Shown in pieces: positions 1-10,145 of a stretch of 64,000 nt of DNA. A program made the position numbers and the translations under genes. The DNA is taken from assembly GCA_025602915.1 (NCBI GenBank), contig JAHLJZ010000087.1, forward strand, positions 1-64,000, in the 5' to 3' direction. Positions within the stretch are counted from its first letter, which is position 1. The number at the start of each line of letters is the position of its first letter. The stretch is from Paraphysoderma sedebokerense (taxonomy: Eukaryota > Blastocladiomycota > Physodermatomycetes > Physodermatales > Physodermataceae). Below the pieces are notes generated by a model. It ran no database searches. It was not told where the DNA came from and worked only from the letters and a program-made list of their open reading frames with translations.

Positions 1-166
1 TCATATAACACATAATATATACATTTCAGCATTCATCAATTATAAAATTCTTATAAAACCCTCTTTTAACATTCTCTACCCGCAATTCAACTTATTGCGT
101 TGTGTCGTCTGCCCGACACACATTCCATCCTCGTATAATACATACCTCCACATGTATCACTACTAC

Positions 167-1568
167 TTAAAATGCCTTTCTGGAATTCACAGCGTTCATT
201 TGATTTTGGTACCATCCTCTACCTTCTGAATTGACATTGGTTCCAATGGAAGGACGGATTCCAGCCGCCAGGGGGGGTATCGAAGTGGTAGCGGTTCCCA
301 TGTAAGGTTTTGGGTTTGCGTTGATGAATCCTGGGGTTGGAATATCTGATTTTTTGGATTCGAATGTTGATGTTGGAATAGAAGTCGATGAGGAGGAGGA
401 TGAAGATGAGAAAAAAGTGTTTTTGTTTAACATGAAGTCCAAAAACTTTTTGAGGAGACCGTTTCGTTTCATTTGGGAGGGTTGGCTCGAAGAATCTGGT
501 TTTTGTAGGATACAAAGGGAATGTACACAAAAGGAAGGAAAGAGGGAAGCCGTTGAAACAGCGACATCAGTGAAAATACTTGTGACCCCAAAAAGAAAGT
601 AAAATACGTACCCCAAGTGCTATTGTTACTTGGCAATACCATTTCATTGGCGCTTAGACTTATGAAATAACTAAACGGGACCAACCAGACGCATAATCCA
701 AAGAAGGATGCTATCTGTGGGAATGTGTATTGTTTGGTGTAGGCCATTGAGGAGAAATATCGGAACCAGAGGATGTGGTTCGTGATTAAGAGGACTGGGG
801 AAAGAGTGGACAGGTGTGATTGGCCGATTTCGGGGTTAAGGTTGCGTTTGATAGAGATTAAATACATACCACCACTAGCGAGAAAGCCTAGACTTTTTAC
901 TTCGATGACGGGGAATGTAGCCAAATGAACACTGTAAACTAAATGGCAGATGATTGAAAATAGGATATTCCAGAATGGGAATGAATCAAATAAAAGAAAC
1001 ACATGGAATGCGATGACAGCCTACAAAGTTTTTAATGCAGTTTGTTAGAATTCCAGAGTGAACGATACCATGTCGCGGAAGGAAATGATGATGAAGGCGC
1101 AACCACAAAAAGAGACAGACAAAACTTACAATTGTCATATTCCGTATGACTTTGCGGGTGTAAACTGAGTACTCTTCCACAAGTTCGGCCAGGTAGTATA
1201 ATCCGCAGGCTAATGTAAAATGTTGATGCCGTCGATGGCAGCAAGAAAAACCCAAGTTAATACTTTTGATTCTGAATTTGGGTTTAGTCTACTCTTATCT
1301 CCAAATCCAATGATACGAATCAATCCGACATCATATGAATAAAACAGCCTGATCATGTTTTCTCCATCAACTGGAATAAATCGAACATCAAACAGGAAAA
1401 AACTCCTAATTCACATCCATAGGAACGCCATGACCGTTTTTTTATGGCAATTTGGAGGGCGCATCCATTTCGAGTAGAGTCATGGACAATCGGCTACATA
1501 CCCAGAGAAAGAGTGATAAAGCAGAATCCAGCAGCGGCACCGATGTATGTTAATAATTGCAAAAACAT
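167..1568 (-). CDS. SVP26: SVP26/TEX261-family ER membrane cargo receptor
   Basis: Multi-pass membrane protein of the Svp26/TEX261 family, which recruits certain glycosyltransferases and other membrane cargo into COPII vesicles at the ER. Five exons keep phase: 1502-1568, 1130-1209, 870-1020, 612-794 and 167-495, giving 269 aa. Family hallmarks are plain: ACGLYYLAELVEEY at residues about 23-36, the motif LLITNHILWFRYF in the middle, and FSYFISLSANEMVLPS before the cytosolic tail. Residues from about 160 form a Ser/Pro-rich hydrophilic tail, longer than in the 196-aa human protein, which is common in fungi. The start is the only ATG in the first exon that opens a hydrophobic segment. It diverges from the bHLH gene across about 740 bp. 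Family assignment is secure; cargo specificity cannot be read here. Confidence 0.9.
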
Positions 1569-1851
1569 TTTGTTGTTATGGGACTTGTAAATCTGAGGTA
1601 ACCGAATCAGGGATCAATGGGTCCAATGCCCAGATGAGGGAGTGTGTGTGTGGGAGTTGATGGTGTTGGTGTGGGAGTGGTGCGAGAGGAGAGAAGGGGT
1701 GATTTAATAGATAGGATGAGATCCGCAGTGATGGGTAGGGAGGAGCAGGTGGAAGGGGCGAAGGAAATTAAAATGGATGGAATTAAAAAAGGGGGGAAAT
1801 TGCGCCCGTGGACTTTGCAGAGTGGGAAGCTGAATGAATGTGCAGAGAGTA

Positions 1852-1902
1852 GTGGATACTAGAGTGGATACTTAGAGTGGATACTGGAGTGGAGTGGATA
1901 CT
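1852..1902 (+). repeat. Short tandem array of GTGGATACT
   Basis: Four direct copies of GTGGATACT start at 1852, 1864, 1877 and 1894, with spacings of 12, 13 and 17 bp, followed by a partial copy (GTGGAT) at 1914. The same word appears inverted in the palindrome at 2001-2017. This could be a transcription-factor array or replication slippage; the sequence does not decide. Confidence 0.7.
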
Positions 1903-2072
1903 GAAGCTAACCTAGTGGATGGATTACACAGTGTCTATCTATGCTGTGATCTCTGAGTGCTGTGCTAGACTGTTCTACAAGTTCTTTCTTCTTCTTACAC
2001 TGTATCCACTGGATACATATGCAGCTGTTCGTGTCCCTTACGATTCCCCTGCCGCTCTCTGCCCGCCCGACC

Positions 2073-2078
2073 CACGTG
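2073..2078. promoter_or_regulatory. E-box CACGTG upstream of bHLH gene
   Basis: Perfect palindrome CCACGTGG about 235 bp before the bHLH start codon; the canonical site for this class of bHLH proteins. Confidence 0.55.
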
Positions 2079-2113
2079 GCCTGCCCACCCCAGCCCCCAC
2101 GCCCTGGGCTGCG

Positions 2114-2119
2114 TCACGT
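2114..2119. promoter_or_regulatory. E-box in GTCACGTGAC
   Basis: Ten-base perfect palindrome GTCACGTGAC, the preferred site of Cbf1/USF/MITF-type bHLH factors, about 190 bp before the bHLH start codon. It is the second E-box in 45 bp. Confidence 0.6.
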
Positions 2120-2309
2120 GACTGCAGCGCGGCCCCACTCTCCACGCCCGTGGGGGGGTTGAATGTTGAAAAGTGAACACTGGCAAAGGATGCGTTGAAG
2201 GATGGACATCTGAAAGAGAACATTCACTCTCTACCCAACACATTCATCACTATCCTCTCTCTATCTCTTGTCTCATACCGCCCTGCAGTTATCTCATCTG
2301 AATCACCAA

Positions 2310-3598
2310 ATGAGCTGGCAAGAACCCCAAGTCCCCCAACCCCTCTTGTCAGAGTCGGAACAGAGAGCAATGTCGGATTTCCTGATGCAGTTCGCTGCTG
2401 GTGACAGTACGTTTTGGCCCCCTCTCCTCATTCGTTCAATGGCCCTCTTGTCCTTTGACAAAGTACTCTCTAACACTCGAATTTGGAATTCTTACTTCAA
2501 AGATGCGTTCTCTTCGCAGCAGGCCGTTCAATCCATGCCTGTCCAACTCTCGCCCTACGGCATGCCCGGACAGTTACCACAGCAAGCAAATCCAAGCCAA
2601 CTGGCCTACGCATCGTCGGCGTCCCTGCCGCTTCAGCAAATGTCTATGCAGAATCAGGGACCCACTTCAATTCCCCAAAACAAAAAGAGAAAATCCTCCG
2701 AATCTGTCCAATCCTCGCTTGTGTCATCGGATCCTTCCCTAAACCAGAACGCCGATTCGACTCAAGACACCGTTTCTTCCGCACAACGTAATCGCAAATC
2801 TCGAAAGACCGGACAGGCACAATCCAACTCACCGTCTTCCCCCGACGACATTTCAATTTCGGATGAAAAAGATACAGGCAAGAAGGGCAAAAAGAAGGCC
2901 AAAGGACGAGAGTTACTATCGGAGCAGGAGAAAAAGAAAAATCACATTCTATCTGAACAGAAACGAAGGCAAAACATCAGGGCTGGATTCGACATGTTGG
3001 TTGAACTGGTGCCAAATCTGAGTCAGCTACAAAGAAGCGAGGCCGTCATTCTTCAAAAATGTACGTACCTTTGTCATCCTCTGAATCAAAATTCACTACC
3101 AGCCCATTAGAATGTACCACTAACAATCTCCGCCCCCGGGATCCTTCAATTTGCAGCCGTGGAATATATCAAAACACTTCTTGACGAGAAAGACAGTGTC
3201 AAAGAACGAGTGCGGAACCTCAAGATAATGGCAGGAGAATTGTACGTATCTCATTCCTTTCGTTTCAACCCTCTGAACCCTGGTCAAATCTCTAATGACT
3301 AAAACTCATTTCTGCCCTCATAATCAGACCCGAAGGTGCTCCTGAAGAATACGTATGCTATCCACCTTCATCTATTTCTTCCTGTTATCTTGCCCAAAAA
3401 AGCCTCCATCAAGAACATCACTGACATTTTCTTCTTTCCTCTCTCTTCTAACACACCACCCATTACCGCGTACTTCGCCTCCAACTTTGGCTAATCCCAC
3501 AGTCTTCGTCAGATGAAGAAGACCCCTCCAAAACCTCCACCACAAAAATTAGAACCTACAGAAGAACCGTATTCAATAACAACAAACGACGAAAATGA
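2310..3598 (+). CDS. bHLH transcription factor (MLX/INO4-like)
   Basis: Five exons keep phase: 2310-2406, 2503-3060, 3157-3241, 3328-3352 (25 nt) and 3503-3598, giving 286 aa. Residues about 33-165 are low-complexity, rich in Gln, Ser and Pro. A Lys-rich stretch (KKGKKKAKG) precedes the basic region (KNHILSEQKRRQNIRAGF), helix 1, loop and helix 2 (SEAVILQKSVEYIKTLL), then a short leucine zipper-like helix. The Glu and Arg of SEQKRR are those that read the CACGTG half-site in class B bHLH proteins. The second helix most resembles MLX and yeast Ino4. The first intron (2407-2502) is in frame (96 nt), so a read-through form is possible. The ATG chosen is the first in frame after upstream stops. 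Nuclear DNA-binding dimer; targets unknown. Confidence 0.82.
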
Positions 3599-4865
3599 AA
3601 AGTTACATTCTTTCTCCAAATCCTACAACTCTCCAACTCTCTTATCCTCCAAATTGATAAATGTCTCCTCGCATCATTTTCATATTTCAAATTTTTTATT
3701 CGATAAAAAAAAAATCAATCACAGATTCACACCTAATTTTATTTTTTATAACTATTTTACTAAAACCCCCGAAAAATCGCTGAATACAACATACAACATA
3801 CAACGCTACCGACGACGGTACAGGTATTATTTTATTTTTAAATCAAACTCTACTCCAAACTCCTCTTCTTTATAAAACACAATAACAACAACCCAAAAGT
3901 AAAATATCGAAAAAAAAATCATAAAAAGAGTAATGTAGTATACACAACTTAATGGTCCCCTCAAGAAAACGACGATTGGTTTGGAATACTAAAAATGTAA
4001 AAGAAAAAAGAGATTGATTCACAAAGTGACATCATTTTATTGTATATTAATAAACATAATTTTTATACAAAAATCGTTAACATCTTTAACATCCTCAATA
4101 TCCTCGCACCACTCCCAAATTCTCAACCCTGATCATGATCACACTGTGTGACAGAACCACACGACTCGTAACTTCAATCAAGTCAATATGAACAACCACG
4201 TATCGGGAAAATCTAAATGTCAGTCTGACGACTCTGTCCAGACCAGATTGGATAATATAAAGATAACGCAGAAACTCTATAACCTTCTATTTTTCTTCCT
4301 CACTCTATATACAACCATGCAACATCCATGCAACCTCCACAAACTCTTCACCCACGTCCACGTCAACGCTTCCTGGATACATTTGACAACTAAAACCCCA
4401 ATACATCCTTCTACAACATCGTCTCAGGAATTACTGTACCCCACCAAACCAAAATCCACCGAGGAAAACCACAAACTCGATGAAAAGTCATAAAAATTGA
4501 TGAGTCATGTGATGAATCAAAAAATAAATGTAAGATTATAAAAATGTGTATCAATGCGGTCAATAGAAATAAAAATGTAATTGAAAAATATGTAATAAAT
4601 ATGGTTGATATGTATCATAGTGACTTGAACAATTGAAATTGAATAAAAAAAAAGTTAAATAAAGAGAACTTGCCAAAAAAAAAATCGATATAAAAGGAAG
4701 GTATATACAGAAATTACATTAAAAATCGATTTTCACAAAAACAATAGACGTGGTAAATTAATTTCGTATATTCTAATTATAGATAATCCCAACATCCCAA
4801 AACTCGACTCTATATAGGCTCTAAATAGTTGGTACCTTGGTTTACAAGTTCAAGAGACGGAGTTG
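3599..4865. other. AT-rich convergent 3' intergenic region
   Basis: Lies between the ends of the bHLH gene (+) and the GATA/PHD gene (-). Strongly AT-rich with many A runs and AATAAA-like signals on both strands. Open frames here have low-complexity composition and no recognisable domain, so no gene is called. Confidence 0.6.
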
Positions 4866-7473
4866 TCACGAAGTGAACCCTGATTCGGGGGTTTCGGGTG
4901 ACTCGGATAAACTTGAGAGAGAAATATCATCATCTTCGTCTTTGAATTTATATGAAACTGTGTGTTGACGTCTGGATGCTGTAGGTTGTAGACCCCCGGA
5001 AAAGAAGTGTATTGTAAGTTAATTCATTCTCATACTGAATGAAAAACGAAGAAAAAACAGTTTTCGTGAAAATGTACCTCTTACTTCCCCCATGACAGTA
5101 TCTCCATCGGTATCGAGAGAGTTATTGCTTGTTGGTACCATAACCACTGGGTATAGCTGCTCCTTTGGTCTACGACCTCTGGAGGGTTGCATCAGTGGGT
5201 TTCGTACTTTTGGGTTTTCAACGACTACAACCGAAAAATCCCGCCAACGACCAGTCAGTCAGACGCTTCCCGAGACAGTCAAGACGATGAGTAAAGTGAA
5301 TTGTGCATACCAATTTTCTTTGTCTGTTCAGTATTTTTACATGCAGGGGAACAATAATACTTGCAATGTGAATGTGCTATCGTACATTACGAATTGCCAT
5401 TGTGAGTCGCTGAACTCTAAGATCAGACACAGGTAATAAAAATATCTCACCAATTTCATCGGGTATCCCACCCTGTTTACAATTCTGATGAAAAGTTTTG
5501 GGACAACCATCGCACATCACAAGAACATTACCCGGTACACACTCTTGCGTTTGGCATGCAAAACAGTCTAAAAAGAATAAAAGTCAACGAATGGTAAAGT
5601 CTGAGTTGTCTTCGGAACGATGGAGAGTTAACATACAGTATTGAAGAACTGGCCGTATTCTCTCTTCCAGAGACTCATCCACGAAGGCTGTCAAGTTCAA
5701 TTTAGATTCTCTCGTTGCGAACCCGTAACCCTTGTAACTGCATCCATGTTTGCTAAAATATATACAAAAAAAGCCGTCAACAAAAATCTCAAATCAATCG
5801 GGATCATGTAATGAGCTGAACTTACTTGCACAGAGTTTTCTTTCCCCATGGACCTGGCCGCCAGTTTATGCCGTCAGTGGTACCACAATATCGACACCAA
5901 TCAATCCCTTCGTTTGTGAATGTTTGAAAAATGGTTGGTTCAATTGAAAATCTGGTGGAAGATGGAGATGGTTGAATCGGTTCTCCTGACGGTACAGAAA
6001 TCGGTAAAGGAGTTCCCGAAGCGGCTGTGTTGATGGCGGCTAACTTCACGTCAGGACGAATTATGAATGGAAGATTGCAAGAGTTTTTTCTGGGAACAAA
6101 TGTCGATGCACTGTTGATGGAAGACAGTAAGTTGTTGAAATGAGAGTGGGTACAAAGGAGAGGTTATGAATATACCGTTTCGTCTGTGCTGTTGTCTTTG
6201 TCGGGGATAACTGGGCGTCCAGTTCGGACGAGATCGCATCCCATTGTGAAGGTAACTTTACTGGCATAGAATTCCTGCGTAAAGAGTCTAGCTTCTTATT
6301 CTTTGATGGCGGGCGGCCGCGCTTTCGTTTAACCGGTTGAGGTTGGGCAAAATTATTCAGAGCGTCTTCTTCATGCTCGAATTCATTGACACTGGGAGCT
6401 TTAGCTGGCGAGCTAAAAATCTCTGGCTGATGGGGTATATCTGTATGAAAGCTCTGCATGCCTTCATTTGAGGGCAATACGAAATCAGAATTCTTGAATT
6501 CTAGACAGGCTCCACTGTCAATTCGGAACATGTTATTCGTTAACATTCGCTTCCGGCTTTCTTCCTCCTCTTCCTTTCTTCTCTTCTCATATTCTATTCT
6601 CTCTTTTTCTGCTCTCTCCTTCTCCTCAATTTGATGCAGCAAACAACTCGGAGATGACGGGGCTGCCACTTTTGTGAACTCGGAGAAAATATCCAGAGGT
6701 ACATTGTCTGCTAGCTCGAGATTCACACTGTTGGGCTGAACAGCAAACAATCTGTCCACTTCATCGAAAACATTATCCGGTAATCTCAGTGTTGTAAAGA
6801 AAGATGATGCAGAGGTTGATTCCGGCCACGACGAGTGTGTCGGGTTATCGGTGGCAAGAAAGACATCTTTCAAAGGCTTCGGACTTTGCTTCGGCGGAGT
6901 CAACAGCTCATAAAGATACGCTTCCGGAAGATACCCCAATGGCTTTAACTGTTGAGCGAGATATTGTTCCATCAATATGACTTTTTTCGGAATATTAAAG
7001 AATAGTCTTAAGCACCGAACACACAATTCGGAAATCATCTTTCTATCTTCGACGTTGTTGTAAATTAAACTTTTGAGAATTTCCACTAGCCTTTGCTTAC
7101 AATGTCCACAGAATGAATTGTACACTTGATTCAATATAGGCGGGTGGGAAGAGGGTCGTTTTCGAGTTGATAAATGTGATATGGGTGAGGGAGGATTCGA
7201 CAGACGACTTCGTAGAGCAGCTGAATTGGCTAAGGCGTTCACAAAGTTTGATCTAGTTTGGGGATCTAACTGCAGTGTTCGCAGATTCATAATATCTGTA
7301 ACCACGTCATTCTGAGGGTGAATCAATTCACCTTCAGGTCCGACAGTTGGGGAAATGGAATGAGGTTGGAATACATGAGAACTGTTGTGCATTGGGTCGT
7401 CCGAGACCGAGAAGGGAAGGGGATCTGATTGGAAATAGCTCTGCAAGGAGGCTTCTTGTTCGCCTTGTAGCAT
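4866..7473 (-). CDS. GATA-like zinc finger plus PHD finger chromatin protein
   Basis: Likely nuclear chromatin reader or repressor subunit. Exons consistent in phase: 6176-7473, 5826-6089, 5637-5752, 5451-5567, 5078-5224 and 4866-4978, about 684 aa. The first exon encodes a Cys-containing helical segment (CGHCKQRL...ELCVRCLRLF, residues about 120-165), a charged coiled coil (EEKERAEKERIEYEKRRKEE) and an AT-hook (KRKRGRPPSKNKK). Exons 2-3 carry a GATA-like finger, CRYCGTTDGINWRPGPWGKK then LCNKHGC, so the last ligand pair is C-x2-H or C-x4-C, not C-x2-C. Exons 3-4 hold a PHD finger (CFACQTQEC ... MCDGCPKTFHQNC). The expected final W-x-C-x2-C of the PHD was not found, so the exon 4-5 junction (226-nt intron) may hide a small exon. 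The C-terminus is acidic, Ser-rich. No exact ortholog name recognised. Confidence 0.75.
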
Positions 7474-8064
7474 AATTGACGTATATTGACGAAATCAGAG
7501 GTAATTGTGGGTGATGAAGCAGCAGGCGAGCCGCGAGAATTCACAAGGTTGCAGCGTATGCGAGCAGTTTGGCTGGAAGCAGAAACGACCTGCGTTTTTG
7601 AGAGAGCGGAGGACAGAGAGAGTTCTCCTTGCAGCTAAACGGACGCCGGGGACGGGGAGTTTTTACGGATGATGAGGATTCTGGGAGGAAGGATGCGGAC
7701 GGATTGTGGAGGGAATGAGGGAGGAATGCCCGTACGAATATGAGAACGGGTTCGCGCATTGACTCGGGACGCGTCCAATATATTAAAATGGGATCTCGCC
7801 CAGAGTCGGACTGATGATGTGCGGAGATGTGCGGGGACAACATGGAAAATGATGCTCAGAGGAGGGAGGAGCGAGCGACAAGGATGCATAAGTATGGTCG
7901 ATGGATGTACGGTTTCACAAGTATGCCACCTGTACATTCATGACAGTTTAGATAATGGTTAACTCAATTTTGGATGGTTTATTTATACTGAACCGTCAAA
8001 TTTTAATCTGTTCATCCACGCCTGATCGATCACGCACTGCATTCAATCTCCAGTCTGCAAAAAA
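7474..8064. promoter_or_regulatory. Intergenic: promoter of GATA/PHD gene
   Basis: About 590 bp between two minus-strand genes. It should hold the GATA/PHD promoter and 5'UTR and the 3'UTR of the PX-PB1 gene. No conserved coding frame on either strand. Confidence 0.5.
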
Positions 8065-9774
8065 CTAATTGACTGTGAGTGTAACCTTGGGAATCTGTTC
8101 CATTGACAAGAGCATAGCTAAATCTTCATCATGCACTAGTTTAACTTCGTCACCATCATCCGTGAAGGTTAACTTCCAGCCAGTCTTTTTGATTAAAATA
8201 CTCTTCAAGTCAGGCACTTTGGCTTCTAACTTAGATTTCAATCCTTCCATTGTGGGATTATCTCGCGGTAACAAGACAATCAAAATATCAGTTTTATAAG
8301 TAATTTTTAGCTTAAAATTATTCTGAGATAAGTTTTGTTGAGTAGAGCTCCTTGAAACGCTTGGTGCGGTGGAAGAACTCGTGGACGGTTTTCTTGAACG
8401 CGATGGCACTGCCGGTACATTGGCACTTGAATTTGGTGAAAGTTTACTGCTGGAAAATCCCGGTCGAGGAGGTGCATTTGAACCAGCACCAACTTTTCCG
8501 TAAACTGGAACATCACTTTCAGTTTGACTTCGTTGGCGATCTTGGTCGGGCCGTGGACCACCAAATTTTGGATTAGGAGTGGCACTATTTTGCCCTCCAT
8601 TTCGTGACTTCAGATTCTCAAGTGAAGTACGAATTTGGTCCCCCATCTTGTTAGGACTAGCGGTGGCACTCGGAACGTCTCCTTCGGTTCTCATTCTCGA
8701 TCTCACATTTGCATTCGAGGTAGTCCTTTGGGGAACCTCACGTTGAGGAGCCTCTGCGGGAATTTTCGCTGTCTTTATCGCGACATTTGGCAATTCATTG
8801 CCAGCTGGCACCCCAGCTTTCTGAACCTCTATCTGCTTGACGTCTACTCGATTCCACGGCGCAATGACCTGCTTAGAATTAACTGGGGCAGCGGGAGTGT
8901 CTCCTTCCGATTTACTCGTCTTCCTCGGTTTCGCTAAAACTTGATTATTGAATTTGTCATCTTCTGCTGTTGGCAAAAAGAATTCAGCGACAACTCGTGT
9001 CTTGAGTAAATAGTCGGGCAATGTGAACAAATCCTATGCGATTAATAGCATGTCAGTTAACCGTAATTACATTTTCTGGCCGAAAATTCTTTTTGCATAT
9101 TACCCGCAAATATGACTGTATTTCGTTTGCCCTTATCTTAGTTACTGTCTCTGTCACAAAAAATCTAGGACCAGGAAGGAAAGGAATCACTCTTTCGCCG
9201 GTGCGTCCAGCTATAAATTTCGAGGTTCACATTCGTGTCAATCAACGTGAAGTTCATCATCGGCAAAATGTCTACTTACATGCATCAGGGAAGGCATCCA
9301 GCAACCTGAATTAATTGAAAAAAAAGAATGTTATAAAAGCAGCGGACGTCGATTATATAGTGACGAGAGTGACCATACGTAATATGAAAATCATAAAAAT
9401 CCTCATAAGTCCTATAAATAACATTTACTCCACTTTGTCTCGTTACCTGTAACACAAACCGATATTTCTTTTTGTCATTTCGTTTAATGTAATTTGTTAC
9501 CTGCAAGGCAGAACCGAAATAATGCAATATTAATGAACCATAAAGCTTTAATTATCATACAAGTTGACGTAGGTTGGATAAGCACGAATGCCAGCAATAA
9601 ACCCTTATAAACTAATGAAAGAATGACTGAAGAAGAACCAACCGAAGCTGCAGTGACATCATGCTCAGCCGACTCTGCCATCTTTTGCAATTTTGCAGCA
9701 TATTCTTGTCGTTTAATATCTTGCTTGCTTGGTCCATTCTGGGCGGAGCTCCGCCTTTTCGTCCGGAATTTCAT
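8065..9774 (-). CDS. Bem1/Scd2-like PX-PB1 scaffold lacking SH3 domains
   Basis: Five exons keep phase: 9643-9774, 9379-9500, 9280-9305 (26 nt), 9104-9210 and 8065-9033, giving 451 aa. The PX domain spans residues about 38-145: ASVTNYIKRNDKKKYRF, then YRTYEDFYDFHI, VIPFLPGPRFF and LFTLPDYLLKTRVVAEFF, which follow the Bem1/NADPH-oxidase p40 pattern. A basic Ser/Pro-rich linker leads to a C-terminal PB1 domain (residues about 370-451). The PB1 has both the type II lysine (KITYKTD) and an acidic OPCA-like stretch (DDGDEVKLVHDEDL). Bem1 normally begins with two SH3 domains, but here only 371 bp separate the start from the next gene and no SH3 frame is visible. Inferred role: phosphoinositide-binding polarity scaffold pairing through PB1 with a Cdc24-like exchange factor or with itself. 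Confidence 0.85.
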
Positions 9775-10145
9775 TTTTGCGGTCCGAATATTTGTGTTTT
9801 TGGTTTCAGTATTTCAATATTTAAAATTAAATTGGTCGATGCTATGCAGCGCTTGTGTAATGAAGTTTAACTGAGCAGCAATGGTTCAACAGATTTATTC
9901 GACGCGACAGACTTCGCATAAGAGCCCAAGCGAGCTTGGGTTCGGAGATAGGATTAAACCAAATGTACGATTCACGGTAAAGAACGATCATATTGTTATA
10001 TCATAGTACAAAATATACAAACTATTAAATTAAATTTTATCTGCCATACATAAGGCTGATGAAACTGTCAATATCTCGCACAAATCATCCTGTCTACGGG
10101 TTTTGAAGCCCTTGCCATGGTAATCAAATATACCATAGTTCTTCT
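9775..10145. other. Intergenic spacer with small hairpin
   Basis: Between two minus-strand genes. A perfect hairpin CCCAAGC-GA-GCTTGGG lies at 9925-9940. A 41-codon ATG-initiated frame on the plus strand over the hairpin shows no domain and is not called. Confidence 0.5.

Larger units (their letters stand above)
1569..2309. promoter_or_regulatory. Divergent promoter region between SVP26 and bHLH gene
   Basis: No convincing gene. The left half is G-rich on the plus strand. It holds four copies of GTGGATACT (1852, 1864, 1877, 1894), a near-perfect 17-bp palindrome TGTATCCACTGGATACA at 2001-2017 carrying the same word inverted, and two CACGTG E-boxes (2073-2078, 2114-2119). The stretch around 2050-2150 is much more GC-rich than its surroundings. 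Confidence 0.6.

Noticed and set aside
1919-2243. Overlapping frames on both strands in the SVP26/bHLH promoter
   Set aside because: GC-rich promoter patch gives open frames in several registers; none has family resemblance, and E-boxes and repeats explain the composition.
3513-3875. 120-codon plus-strand frame at the bHLH 3' end
   Set aside because: Overlaps the last bHLH exon in another frame, then runs through AT-rich 3'UTR; composition is low-complexity.
4188-4493. 101-codon plus-strand frame in the AT-rich convergent region
   Set aside because: No domain, no splice context, composition typical of AT-rich noncoding DNA.
9925-9940. Hairpin CCCAAGC-GA-GCTTGGG as a terminator or mobile hairpin element
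   Set aside because: Only 7-bp arms and a single copy seen; no sign of a family or of function in a eukaryotic intergenic spacer.
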